A DNA stretch of 64,000 bases from Acetivibrio sp964564015 (GTDB lineage: Bacteria; Bacillota; Clostridia; Acetivibrionales; Acetivibrionaceae), in assembly GCA_964564015.1 (NCBI GenBank), contig CAZLZR010000004.1:85964-149963 (forward strand), read 5' to 3'. Below the pieces are notes generated by a model that did no database searches, was not told the origin of the DNA, and worked only from the letters and a program-made list of their open reading frames with translations. The translations under genes and the position numbers were made by a program. Shown one piece after another: positions 17,586-25,814 of this stretch; position 1 is the stretch's first letter, and every line of letters begins with the position of its first letter.

Positions 17586-17899
17586 ACTTTTTATAGGGGC
17601 TCATGCTGATTGACTTGAAAAAAGCCTGTTTGAGCAATTTAAATAGTATATCTAAACATATAAATGAGTGTTTAAGAATATTATTTACTAAGGCACATTA
17701 GGTAATTCGAGTTGTCTTTTTATTAAGATCTAAAAATACACCAAAAGCTTTTAATGAAAGATACTTGTCTTTGTTTATCGTTTACATAATGTACACATTC
17801 AAAAAATTAAAACTTAATACTTGCTTGTGTTTGGCTAAATTAAGCTTAACAAAGGTGCAATAATTAAAATGATCATCTAATTTGAGGTAGGTGGTTTTT
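17586..17899. other. Intergenic stretch before recombinase genes
   Basis: 314 bases, strongly AT-rich. The end (GAGGTAGGTGG) is the ribosome site of the small ORF. I see no convincing promoter, repeat or RNA. Confidence 0.5.
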
Positions 17900-18106
17900 G
17901 TGAAGGATCTATTTTGTGACTCAAAGAATAAATCTTCAAAAATTGTCAAGGTTAACAGTATTTATAGCGAACAAGGTCAGGACTTTGAAAGTATTTTGAA
18001 AAACGCGATAAAAAATATACTGATAGATGGGAAAATACCTGGGAGAGCTTTGGAATTGAACAAGCTGACAGTTTCCGTAAATCGGACAAAAGAGGAGGAG
18101 TTTTGA
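17900..18106 (+). CDS. Small recombinase-associated protein
   Basis: 68 residues from the GTG at 17900, which has GGTAGGTGG just upstream; an in-frame GTG at 17891 lies inside that site. The pattern VNSIYSEQG-DFESILKNAIKNILI resembles short ORFs that commonly sit immediately upstream of large serine recombinases in clostridial elements. Three bases separate its stop from the recombinase ATG. A recombination directionality or accessory role is plausible but untested. I recognise no named family with certainty. Confidence 0.6.
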   Translation: MKDLFCDSKNKSSKIVKVNSIYSEQGQDFESILKNAIKNILIDGKIPGRALELNKLTVSVNRTKEEEF

Positions 18107-18109
18107 TGT

Positions 18110-19678
18110 ATGCTCCAGGGTAACCATTTTAGTGATTCAATGATTTACAATGCAGGCATATATCTGAGGCTGTCAAAAGAAGATGAAGCAGCCGGTCATT
18201 CGGAGAGTATTGGCAATCAGAGAGATTATATAACCTCCTATGTTTTAGAACAGGGATGGAATATTATTGATGTTTATATTGACGATGGTTTTAGCGGATT
18301 AAACTTTGACAGACCTGCATTTAAGAAATTAATAGAGGATATTGAAAATAAAAAGGTCAATTTGGTTATAACAAAGGATCTATCCAGGCTGGGTAGAGAT
18401 TATATTGATACAGGTTATTATTTGGAACGATATTTTCCACAAATGAAGGTTAGATACATTGCATTGAGCGATGGCATAGACACATTTGCAAATACTTCCA
18501 GTAATGAAATGAGTCCATTTAAATCGGTTATTAATGATTTATATGCAAAGGACATATCCAAGAAGATTCGAACGGTTTTGGATACAAAAAGAAAAAATGG
18601 ACAATTCATAGGTGCTTTTGCTCCTTATGGATATAAGAAAGACTCCTATAACAAGAACAAATTTGTTATTGATGATGAGGTTGCACCTGTTGTAAAAAGG
18701 ATTTTCTCAATGTATTTGAAGGGAGAGAGTATTAATAGCATTAAAAAGACCCTGAATACTGAAAAAGTACCATGTCCGGCAAAATACAAAGAAGCAAACA
18801 GTACGTATAGAAATGCAATGGTTAAGCGTTATTTGTGGACACATGAAACCGTAAAGCGAATATTGATCAATCCTTCATATAAGGGAAACATGGCACAAGG
18901 AAAGCAGGTCAAAATAAACTATAAGATTGGAAAATTCAGAAAAATCCCTTCAAAGGATTGGATTGTTGCAGAAGGTACGCATGAGCCCATTATATCAACG
19001 GAAGATTTTGAAATGGTACAAGAAATGATGGAAAAGAAAATAGTAAATTATGATAAGGGTGAAAAGGCTCCTCATCTGCTTAATGGGTTATTGTTCTGTG
19101 GGGATTGTGGTGCAAAAATGACTTATCGCAAAAATTCATCTAAAAAAATGATAGTTTTTTGTATGGCTTATAATAAATATGGGCCAAGTCAATGCACCAG
19201 TCATTTAATGCATGAAGATGTTTTGGAAGAAAGTGTTATTGAAGAACTAAAAAAATTTTCAAGGCATGTTTTAAAGGAGAGTTTTTATGAGCAACTAAGC
19301 ACATTCAAGCCAAATAAAGATGACTCTATTGATAAAGAAATAATACAAATTAATAAAAAAATGCTGGAAACAAAAAGTATAATAAAATCACTGTATATTG
19401 ATAAGGTTAAGGGTATAATTGACGAAGATATGTTTTTGCAAATGTCCAAAGAATTTAATCAGGAAAAGGAAAGGCTTTGTATTCGGTATTCACAACTTCT
19501 TGAGAAGAAATCTTCAGCGAAACATTATAAAAGTACAGATTATTTACACATGATAAAGGAAATTGCTAATTTTGATAGTCTTGAAAAAATTTTGCTAACT
19601 AAATTGATTGATAGAATAGAAATAACTGATAAGAGAGAAATAAATATATACTACAAATTCAAAAATCCTTATAAATAA
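18110..19678 (+). CDS. Large serine recombinase
   Basis: A 522-residue recombinase. The N-terminal resolvase domain (about 12-160) has the nucleophile S22 in YLRLSKED, the ESIGNQ and DDGFSG turns and DLSRLGRD. It is followed by the recombinase domain (about 185-290), a zinc ribbon (CGDCG...C...C, about 325-365), and a coiled-coil region (about 400-460). The ATG at 18110 has AGGAGGAG nine bases upstream. The gene ends 25 bases from the point where cotJC homology breaks off on the other strand. Such enzymes integrate and excise DNA between short att sites. Related recombinases excise skin-like elements in sporulating mother cells, the obvious model here. Confidence 0.92.
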   Translation: MLQGNHFSDSMIYNAGIYLRLSKEDEAAGHSESIGNQRDYITSYVLEQGWNIIDVYIDDGFSGLNFDRPAFKKLIEDIENKKVNLVITKDLSRLGRDYIDTGYYLERYFPQMKVRYIALSDGIDTFANTSSNEMSPFKSVINDLYAKDISKKIRTVLDTKRKNGQFIGAFAPYGYKKDSYNKNKFVIDDEVAPVVKRIFSMYLKGESINSIKKTLNTEKVPCPAKYKEANSTYRNAMVKRYLWTHETVKRILINPSYKGNMAQGKQVKINYKIGKFRKIPSKDWIVAEGTHEPIISTEDFEMVQEMMEKKIVNYDKGEKAPHLLNGLLFCGDCGAKMTYRKNSSKKMIVFCMAYNKYGPSQCTSHLMHEDVLEESVIEELKKFSRHVLKESFYEQLSTFKPNKDDSIDKEIIQINKKMLETKSIIKSLYIDKVKGIIDEDMFLQMSKEFNQEKERLCIRYSQLLEKKSSAKHYKSTDYLHMIKEIANFDSLEKILLTKLIDRIEITDKREINIYYKFKNPYK

Positions 19679-19689
19679 GGAATTTTGGA

Positions 19690-19715
19690 CATACAATAGA
19701 TTCAATTCTCCATCC
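19690..19715. other. Probable attachment-site junction in cotJC
   Basis: CotJC similarity (through GGPDGEL) ends at about 19703-19705 and unrelated sequence follows. The recombinase stop lies 25 bp away. Position and orientation are those of one end of a serine-recombinase element. The core bases cannot be fixed without the partner site. Confidence 0.5.
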
Positions 19716-19810
19716 GGTCCACCGTATTGTGTTATGATATATTTTGCCATTCTGGGATTAGGATTCTTGATTTTTACGGGATATTCCAATTTTTTTTCAT
19801 AAACCCACAT
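19703..19810 (-). pseudogene. cotJC: cotJC 5' fragment, interrupted by a recombinase element
   Basis: The first 36 codons match CotJC, the Mn-catalase-like spore coat protein: MWVYEKKLEYPVKIKN, then AKYIITQYGGPDGEL. After codon 36 the frame runs into non-homologous sequence antisense to the recombinase and stops at 19595. CAGGAGG precedes the ATG. CotJC is normally about 190 residues, so roughly 80 percent is missing. cotJB and cotJA upstream are intact. Two readings are possible: a dead gene, or a gene rebuilt by excision during sporulation as happens for sigK with skin. The 3' part is not found in this window. Confidence 0.75.
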
Positions 19811-19854
19811 TTTTTAACCTCCTGAAATTATACTTATTTAAAATGAATCAGTTG

Positions 19855-20103
19855 TTATCTTTCCCATGGCCATGGGCTTTCAATCCATTGCCACGGATAT
19901 CTGCCAGGTGTTAACTGGGCAATTATCGGTCCATACATTCTTTCGTATTCGTGTCTTAACATGAGTGATCTTCGAACAGCATTGTTATAAATTGCTATAG
20001 CGTTCTGATCGCATGGATGTGTATCCAGGTAAAGGAGAAGATCTGTAACAGTAAAATCCGCCGCCATAACCTCTTTTAACAAATTTTCACGATTTTGATC
20101 CAT
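19855..20103 (-). CDS. cotJB: Spore coat protein CotJB
   Basis: 82 residues with the CotJB pattern: an N-terminal LLKEVMAADFTVTDLLLYLDTHP, then NNAVRRSLMLRHEYERMYGP and a Trp/Pro-rich end (WQWIESPWPW). Middle gene of cotJABC, a mother-cell operon whose products form part of the inner coat. It lies 11 bases after cotJA, so translation is likely coupled. Intact, unlike cotJC downstream. Confidence 0.9.
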   Translation of the reverse strand: MDQNRENLLKEVMAADFTVTDLLLYLDTHPCDQNAIAIYNNAVRRSLMLRHEYERMYGPIIAQLTPGRYPWQWIESPWPWER

Positions 20104-20114
20104 TATGACACCTC

Positions 20115-20342
20115 CTAAGCATCAACAGTATATTCGGGGTCTGCACCATATGGTCTGTCAAGTTCCGGGAAAATTGTACCTGCGCATAGTCCCTTCATAG
20201 GTGGATAGATACATACAAGAGTTTGAAACGGTACATATGCATGTGCAAGCTGTGGATCAGCCGGCATAAATGGAGGGGTTATGCAAGGGGGACAATTATT
20301 TTTTATATTCATCGCACCAATGTTTGAATTTGGATATAGCAT
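20115..20342 (-). CDS. cotJA: Spore coat-associated protein CotJA
   Basis: 75 residues; the CotJA core AHAYVPFQTLVCIYPP followed by GLCAGTIFPELDRPYG is clear. The N-terminus is Pro/Cys-rich. GGAAGGAGTTTTACG stands before the ATG. First gene of cotJABC. In Bacillus the operon is read by sigma-E; I looked for the sigma-E consensus in the 150 bases upstream and found only a poor match. Confidence 0.9.
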   Translation of the reverse strand: MLYPNSNIGAMNIKNNCPPCITPPFMPADPQLAHAYVPFQTLVCIYPPMKGLCAGTIFPELDRPYGADPEYTVDA

Positions 20343-20502
20343 CGTAAAACTCCTTCCGAATTTTTATATTTATTAACATAATATTCGAATATAAATAGAA
20401 AGGTTCTTAATTCCGGCACTTACTAATAGAATTATTTATAGTTCAAATGATAGATTTGATAGAGTATAATAATTACAAATAAAACGTTCGAGGGAGCAGA
20501 AA

Positions 20503-21333
20503 ATGAGTACAACAATAAAATTGTCTTTATGTCAGATGATGGTAGTCGATGATAAGGATGCCAACATTTCGAAAGCTGTTGAAATGATTGAAAAGTCAGC
20601 AAAAAATAAAGCAGATGTAGTTATACTGCCCGAAATGTTTAATTGTCCCTATGATAACAATAAATTTCGTAATTACGCAGAGAGTCTGGAAAACGGGAAG
20701 ACTATAAAATCTGTTTCAGAAGCTGCAAGGAATTTTGGTGTTCATATTATAGCAGGATCAATTCCGGAAATTCATGAAGATAAACTATATAATACATGTG
20801 TTGTTTTTGACAATAATGGGAATACTATAGGTAGGCACAGAAAGATGCACTTGTTTGACATCGAGATACCGGGCAAAATTGAATTCAGGGAGTCGGATAC
20901 ACTTAGCCCCGGAAACGATGTAACAGTTGTGGATATAGGATATTGCAAAATCGGTATAGCAATATGCTATGATGTAAGATTTCCGGAATTGTCCAGACTT
21001 ATGGCTTTAAAGGGCGCTCAAATAATAGTAGTTCCGGCAGCCTTTAATATGACAACAGGGCCTTTGCACTGGGAACTTTTGATGAGGGCAAGAGCTGTAG
21101 ATAATCAGGTTTTTGTAGCAGCTGCCTCGCCTGCAAGAAATGAAAGTGCAAATTACAAAGCATACGGAAGTTCGATGGTGGTAGATCCCTTTGCGGAAGT
21201 TGTGGCACGTTTGGGAGAGGCGGAAGATATTTTATATTCCGAAGTTGATCTTTCAAAGATTGATAAAGTTAGAAACCAGCTTCCTTTATTAAAGCATAGA
21301 AGAGAGGATATATATTTGGTTTTGGAGAAATAA
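20503..21333 (+). CDS. Carbon-nitrogen hydrolase (Nit2/omega-amidase-like)
   Basis: 276 residues of the nitrilase superfamily. The catalytic triad is E44 (VILPEMFN), K114 (RKMHLFD) and C155 (AICYDVRFPE). Overall motif set, including RARAVDNQVFVAAASPAR, is that of the Nit1/Nit2 branch, which includes omega-amidase (alpha-ketoglutaramate and alpha-ketosuccinamate) and deaminated glutathione amidase. Cytoplasmic, no signal peptide. Monocistronic by spacing; a TATAAT at about 20465 may be its -10. Specific substrate is not certain. Confidence 0.85.
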   Translation: MSTTIKLSLCQMMVVDDKDANISKAVEMIEKSAKNKADVVILPEMFNCPYDNNKFRNYAESLENGKTIKSVSEAARNFGVHIIAGSIPEIHEDKLYNTCVVFDNNGNTIGRHRKMHLFDIEIPGKIEFRESDTLSPGNDVTVVDIGYCKIGIAICYDVRFPELSRLMALKGAQIIVVPAAFNMTTGPLHWELLMRARAVDNQVFVAAASPARNESANYKAYGSSMVVDPFAEVVARLGEAEDILYSEVDLSKIDKVRNQLPLLKHRREDIYLVLEK

Positions 21334-21363
21334 TTCTGCTAAGATTAAAATTTAAATTCATTC

Positions 21364-21392
21364 TTTACAGTTCATAACCAGTATGTTAAAAT
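21364..21392 (+). promoter_or_regulatory. Sigma-A-type promoter of rpsO
   Basis: TTTACA at 21364-21369, 17-base spacer, TAAAAT at 21387-21392. The transcript would begin about 80-90 bases before the rpsO start, leaving room for a leader RNA. Confidence 0.65.
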
Positions 21393-21482
21393 GTTTTAGG
21401 TAAAGTAAACCATTTGCTCGGTTCAAGGGTACTCCGTCCTTCTACTTGGCTAATGGCGCTAAAATTAAAGGAGGATTTTTAC
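21393..21482 (+). promoter_or_regulatory. rpsO leader region (candidate S15-binding leader)
   Basis: The leader between promoter and rpsO has GC-richer segments (TTCAAGGGTACTCCGTCC, then TTGGCTAATGGCGC) in an AT-rich setting, as in leaders through which S15 represses its own translation. AAAGGAGG at 21467-21474 is the ribosome site. The structure was judged by eye only. Confidence 0.4.
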
Positions 21483-21746
21483 ATGCAAAAAGAATTAAAA
21501 CAAGAAATAATAAGCAAACATCAGCTTCATGAAGGTGACACCGGTTCACCGGAAGTTCAGATCGCTATTCTGACAGAAAGAATCAATCACTTAACTGATC
21601 ATTTGAAGATTCACAAGAAAGATCATCACTCAAGAAGAGGTCTTTTGATGATGGTTGGTCAAAGAAGAGGATTATTAAACTATCTTCAGAAGATTGATAT
21701 CGCTAGATATCGTGTGATTATCGAGAAATTGAATATCAGGAAATAA
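21483..21746 (+). CDS. rpsO: 30S ribosomal protein S15
   Basis: 87 residues from the ATG at 21483, with AAAGGAGG nine bases upstream; a longer in-frame reading to 21414 has no site. The S15 signature is clear: HEGDTGSPEVQIAILTERI, then the 16S-binding HLKIHKKDHHSRRGLLMMVGQRR and LLNYLQK. It binds the central domain of 16S rRNA early in small-subunit assembly. rpsO-pnp order is the common bacterial arrangement. Two hairpin terminators separate it from pnp. Confidence 0.97.
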   Translation: MQKELKQEIISKHQLHEGDTGSPEVQIAILTERINHLTDHLKIHKKDHHSRRGLLMMVGQRRGLLNYLQKIDIARYRVIIEKLNIRK

Positions 21747-21748
21747 TG

Positions 21749-21776
21749 GTGAGCGGAGTATTCCGCTCATTCTTTT
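21749..21776 (+). terminator. rpsO terminator
   Basis: GAGCGGA (21751-21757) pairs with TCCGCTC (21762-21768), followed by ATTCTTTT. Lies five bases after the rpsO stop. Confidence 0.7.
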
Positions 21777-21784
21777 AATATTGT

Positions 21785-21810
21785 AAAGGTAATTGATTAC
21801 CTTTATTTTT
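21785..21810 (+). terminator. Second hairpin after rpsO
   Basis: AAAGGTAAT pairs with ATTACCTTT over a two-base loop, followed by ATTTTTAT. Tandem with the previous terminator; weak AT-rich stem. Confidence 0.5.
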
Positions 21811-22011
21811 ATACATAAGGATAGCGAAAAATAACTTCCTAATTATTATTTTTGTAAACATTATCAAATCAAGTTTTTCGTTATCCGGAGCAGGAACTTA
21901 TAATTTAAGAATGCTACAGATACATATTTTTATAGCACGTAAATACAATACTTTTTATGTGGAATAATAAATAAGAAAGAAACTTTTAAGTGTCTATAAA
22001 ATACAAGTGCT

Positions 22012-22111
22012 ACAGGCAGTAGAAGGTAGATTGTGCAGCAAAGTGAAATCGGACTTTTTTAAATAGGATTAGTATAACGTTTTGCTGTAGAATCTACGTC
22101 CTACAGTCTGT
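22012..22111 (+). repeat. Long imperfect inverted repeat in the pnp leader
   Basis: Arms 22012-22040 and 22083-22111 (29 bases each) match at about 23 positions, several of the others being G-U pairs, around a 42-base loop. It ends 26 bases before the pnp start. In several bacteria a pnp leader stem of this sort is cut by RNase III so that PNPase can degrade its own mRNA. Confidence 0.55.
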
Positions 22112-22137
22112 GGTTAAGACAAAAGGAGGATAAACTG

Positions 22138-24249
22138 ATGCAAAATAGTTTTAGTATGGAATTGGCAGGACGCACTTTGACAATTGAGACGGGGAAATTG
22201 GCTCAATTGGCTAATGGATCAGTATTGGTAAGGTATGGTGATACTGTTATTCTTTCCAGTGCAACTGCTTCAGCAAAGCCAAGAGAAGGAATAGATTTCT
22301 TTCCGCTAAGTGTTGATTATGAAGAAAGATTGTATTCCGTAGGAAAGATCCCGGGTGGATTCATAAAGAGAGAAGGTAAGCCTTCAGAAAAGGCTATTCT
22401 TACTTCAAGAGTAATTGATAGACCATTAAGACCGTTATTTCCAAAAGATCTGAGAAATGATGTGGCACTGGTGAATACCGTTATGTCTGTGGATCAGGAC
22501 AATTCGCCTGAAATTGCTGCTCTTTTGGGAGCTTCAATTGCCTTGGCGATTTCCGACATTCCGTTTAATGGTCCAGTAGGAGGAGTAATATTAGGCCTTG
22601 TTGATGGACAGGTAGTAATAAATCCTGATGCGAAGCAAAGGGAAAAGAGTCAGATGTATGTTACTCTTGCAGCGACCAGAGAAAAAATAGTAATGATAGA
22701 AGCAGGTGCAAATGAAGTGCCTGATGATGTGATGCTTGATGCTATCAGGCAGGGACATAAGGAAATCAGAAAGATATGTGATTTTATAGATAGTGTTGTT
22801 AAAGAAATTGGTAAGCCTAAATTTGAATATACATCTGCCGAAGTTCCTTCTGAAATTTTTAGTGCAGTAAAGGAATTCGGATATTCCAGAATGAGAGAGG
22901 CTGTTCTGGCTGTGGACAAGCAGGTAAGAGATGAAAATATTTCAAAACTTACTGAAGATGCAAAAGCACATCTTGCAGAGACTTTCCCTGAAATGGAAGC
23001 TGTTATTGATGAAGCTTTATACAAGTTGGAGAAAAAGGTTGTCAGAGAATATATAATTAAAGAAGGAAAAAGGGTAGATGGAAGAAGGCTGGATGAAATA
23101 AGGACACTTTCAGCCGAAGTAGGCCTTTTGCCTAGAGTTCATGGTTCCGGATTGTTCCAAAGAGGTCAGACTCAAGTGCTCACAATAGTTACTCTTGGAG
23201 CGCTCGGAGATGTTCAGGTACTGGATGGAATTGAGCTTGAAGAAACAAAGAGATATATGCACCATTATAATTTTCCTGGCTACAGTGTAGGAGAAGCAAA
23301 GACATCCAGAGGGCCTGGAAGGAGAGAAATCGGACACGGTGCATTGGCTGAAAGAGCCCTTGAGCCTGTTATACCTTCACAGGAAGAGTTTCCATATACA
23401 ATGAGACTTGTTTCCGAGGTTTTGATGTCAAACGGGTCAACATCACAGGGTAGTGTATGCGGTAGCACGCTGGCACTTATGGATGCTGGTGTACCTATCA
23501 AAAAGCCGGTTGCAGGAATATCAGCGGGTCTTGTAGTTGACGAAGAAAATCCGGATAAATTTGTAACTTTTATGGATATCCAAGGTATAGAAGACTTCTT
23601 TGGTGATATGGACTTTAAAGTGGCTGGTACAAAAGACGGAATAACTGCCATTCAGGTTGATATAAAGGTTGACGGCCTTACAGAGGAAATAGTTAAGCAG
23701 GCTTTTGAGATAACAAGAAAAGGAAGATTGCAAATTATAGATGATGTAATTTTAAAGGCAATTCCTGCACCTAGGAAAGAAATGTCGGTTTATGCTCCTA
23801 AGATTATCACTACATCAATTAATCCTGATAAAATCAGAGATGTAATTGGGCCTGGTGGTAAGATGATAAACAAAATAATAGCTGATACAGGTGTTAAGAT
23901 TGATATTGAAGATGATGGTAAAGTGTTTATATCAAGTCCGAATTCACAGGCAGCTCAAAAGGCTTTGATGATGATTGAAGGTATTGCCAAGGATGTGGAA
24001 CCGGGTCAGATATATATGGGTAAAGTAATGCGTGTAACTGCTTTTGGAGCATTTGTTGAGTTTTTGCCTGGCAAGGAAGGACTTGTTCATATCTCAAAAC
24101 TTGACAAAAAAAGAGTTGAAAAAGTGGAAGACGTAGTTAATATCGGGGATGAGATTCTTGTCAAGGTTCTTGATGTTGACAAGCAGGGTAGGATAAACCT
24201 TTCAAGAAAAGATGCAATGGATGATTCTCAGGAGAGTAAGGAACAGTAG
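22138..24249 (+). CDS. pnp: Polyribonucleotide nucleotidyltransferase (PNPase)
   Basis: 703 residues, standard length. Two RNase PH-like cores are joined by an alpha-helical linker: core 1 has FFPLSVDYEERLYSVGKIPGGF, and core 2 has FPYTMRLVSEVLMSNGSTSQGSVCG and the catalytic DIQGIEDFFGDMDFKVAGT. C-terminal KH (IRDVIGPGGKMINKI) and S1 (GQIYMGKVMRV, ending INLSRKDA) domains bind RNA. It degrades RNA 3'-5' with phosphate. AGGAGG precedes the ATG; the long leader hairpin suggests autoregulation. Downstream the M16 peptidase follows in 32 bases, as in the Bacillus pnp-mlpA order. Confidence 0.98.
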   Translation: MQNSFSMELAGRTLTIETGKLAQLANGSVLVRYGDTVILSSATASAKPREGIDFFPLSVDYEERLYSVGKIPGGFIKREGKPSEKAILTSRVIDRPLRPLFPKDLRNDVALVNTVMSVDQDNSPEIAALLGASIALAISDIPFNGPVGGVILGLVDGQVVINPDAKQREKSQMYVTLAATREKIVMIEAGANEVPDDVMLDAIRQGHKEIRKICDFIDSVVKEIGKPKFEYTSAEVPSEIFSAVKEFGYSRMREAVLAVDKQVRDENISKLTEDAKAHLAETFPEMEAVIDEALYKLEKKVVREYIIKEGKRVDGRRLDEIRTLSAEVGLLPRVHGSGLFQRGQTQVLTIVTLGALGDVQVLDGIELEETKRYMHHYNFPGYSVGEAKTSRGPGRREIGHGALAERALEPVIPSQEEFPYTMRLVSEVLMSNGSTSQGSVCGSTLALMDAGVPIKKPVAGISAGLVVDEENPDKFVTFMDIQGIEDFFGDMDFKVAGTKDGITAIQVDIKVDGLTEEIVKQAFEITRKGRLQIIDDVILKAIPAPRKEMSVYAPKIITTSINPDKIRDVIGPGGKMINKIIADTGVKIDIEDDGKVFISSPNSQAAQKALMMIEGIAKDVEPGQIYMGKVMRVTAFGAFVEFLPGKEGLVHISKLDKKRVEKVEDVVNIGDEILVKVLDVDKQGRINLSRKDAMDDSQESKEQ

Positions 24250-24281
24250 TTATAAAACTATAGTTGCTAATCGGAGGGTTT

Positions 24282-25535
24282 ATGCTAAAGCGTATAACGT
24301 TGGATAATGGCGTTAGAATAATTTGTGAGAAGATACCGCATGTCAGGTCGGTATCGGTAGGAGTCTGGGTAGGAGCCGGTTCAAGAAATGAGAAGAAGGA
24401 AATAAACGGTATATCTCATTTTATAGAGCATATGCTTTTTAAAGGTACGAATAATAGGAATGCAAAGGAAATTGCTGAATGCATTGACAGTATCGGCGGT
24501 CAGATTAATGCTTTTACGGGAAAAGAATGTACCTGTTATTATACCAAGACCCTGGATACACATGTAGATATTGCTCTGGATGTACTTTCGGACATGTTTT
24601 TTAATTCTGTTTTTTCAACAAAGGATATTGATGTTGAAAGGAAAGTTGTTATTGAAGAGATAGGTATGTATGAGGACTCGCCGGAAGATCTCGTACATGA
24701 CTATTTATCAGAGACTGTATGGGAAGGTGATGCCATTGGTATGCCTATTTTGGGCACACATGATTGCCTTCAAAGAATTAACAGGGATACAATTGTTGAT
24801 TATATTGATTCCCACTATTTACCTGGTAGCACGGTAATTGCTGTCGCAGGCAATTATGATGAAAACACGCTGCTTGAAAGTATAAAAAGTAAATTTGGAA
24901 ACTGGCATACAGATAAAATTTTGCAGAATGATTTCGAAAAAGTCGGATTTAAAACAAGCAAGAAAATTAAGGAAAAAGATACCGAACAAATGCATATATG
25001 TCTAGGATTTGAAGGTATTGAGCATGGTAATGACGATTTGTACTCCTTGCTTGCGGTTAATAATGTTCTTGGGGGCGGCATGAGTTCAAGGTTGTTCCAG
25101 AAGATACGTGAAGAAATGGGGTTGGTTTATTCCATTTATTCATATCCATCTTCCTATAAAAATGCAGGGCTATATACTATTTACGCGGGTATGAATCCTG
25201 ACCATCAGGATACTTTTTTAAAGCTAGTGATGGATGAAATAAAAGTGCTTGCAAAATATGGGATTTCTGAAGATGAACTGTCGAAATCAAAAGAGCAGCT
25301 AAAAGGAAGCTATATTTTAGGTCTGGAGAGCACGAGCAGCAGGATGAACAGTTTGGGTAAGTCGGAATTAATGCTTGGGATAATAAATTCTCCTGAAGAA
25401 GTATTAAACAAAATTGATGCAGTCAATAACGACAAAGTTAATGAAGTTATCCGGAAGATTTTCCAAATTGAAAAGATCAGTCTTGCTGCTGTCGGTAACA
25501 TAAAAAGTGATATTGACCTTGGAAAATACTTTTAG
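24282..25535 (+). CDS. M16 family zinc peptidase (MlpA/PqqL-like)
   Basis: 417 residues from the ATG at 24282, with CGGAGGG six bases ahead; a TTG at 24264 in the same frame lacks a site. The inverted zinc motif HFIEH (residues 46-50) with a downstream glutamate region (VVIEEIGMYEDSPEDLVHD) is intact. The C-terminal inactive half contains the R/Y pair in LGGGMSSRLFQKIREEMGLVYSIYSY. Ortholog of the Bacillus MlpA/YmxG peptidase that lies beside pnp and dpaA. Cytoplasmic. The substrate is not established. Confidence 0.93.
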   Translation: MLKRITLDNGVRIICEKIPHVRSVSVGVWVGAGSRNEKKEINGISHFIEHMLFKGTNNRNAKEIAECIDSIGGQINAFTGKECTCYYTKTLDTHVDIALDVLSDMFFNSVFSTKDIDVERKVVIEEIGMYEDSPEDLVHDYLSETVWEGDAIGMPILGTHDCLQRINRDTIVDYIDSHYLPGSTVIAVAGNYDENTLLESIKSKFGNWHTDKILQNDFEKVGFKTSKKIKEKDTEQMHICLGFEGIEHGNDDLYSLLAVNNVLGGGMSSRLFQKIREEMGLVYSIYSYPSSYKNAGLYTIYAGMNPDHQDTFLKLVMDEIKVLAKYGISEDELSKSKEQLKGSYILGLESTSSRMNSLGKSELMLGIINSPEEVLNKIDAVNNDKVNEVIRKIFQIEKISLAAVGNIKSDIDLGKYF

Positions 25536-25627
25536 AAATTAACGTTGCGACCATGTTTTTTCATTAGTTGTTTACATTGAATCTGATTTATGTAAATTCA
25601 GTAATTAAATTTAATAATATGTTATAT

Positions 25628-25670
25628 GAAAAGAGCTTTGCAGTTTTGTTTTAACTGCAGAGCTTTTTCG
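25628..25670 (+). terminator. Rho-independent terminator
   Basis: AAGAGCTTTGCAGTT pairs with AACTGCAGAGCTTTT over a short T-rich loop, then TTTTCGTTT. Ends the rpsO-pnp-M16 region. Confidence 0.8.
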
Positions 25671-25691
25671 TTTGCAGAGTTATTAAAACAA

Positions 25692-25720
25692 GCACTTTAG
25701 ATTTACAAAAAACATAAGAT
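25692..25720 (+). promoter_or_regulatory. Candidate sigma-K-type promoter for dpaAB
   Basis: GCAC at 25692-25695 and, 17 bases on, CATAAGAT at 25713-25720, close to the sigma-K consensus (mACm / CATAnnnT). dpaAB is a mother-cell operon under late sigma control in relatives. Short motifs like this occur by chance, so the call is tentative. Confidence 0.4.
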
Positions 25721-25814
25721 GTATTAGTCGCCATAAATTGTTACATAGTAAATTGTATGCGCGAATGCCAGTAATAAATTCCGTGTTTTCAGAAGGAAGG
25801 GAGGATTTGCTTAA

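Larger units (their letters stand above)
21747..22137. other. rpsO-pnp intergenic region with several hairpins
   Basis: 391 bases. Beyond the two terminators it has a 13-bp inverted repeat (21819-21831 with 21874-21886, GGATAGCGAAAAA type, one G-U) and the long pnp leader inverted repeat at 22012-22111. Several layers of 3'-end and 5'-leader structure fit the known RNase III/PNPase control of pnp mRNA in other bacteria; here that is inference. Confidence 0.55.

Noticed and set aside
20343..20480. A sigma-E promoter upstream of cotJA.
   Set aside because: A GAATATT could be a -35 but no acceptable CATA-type -10 is at the right distance.
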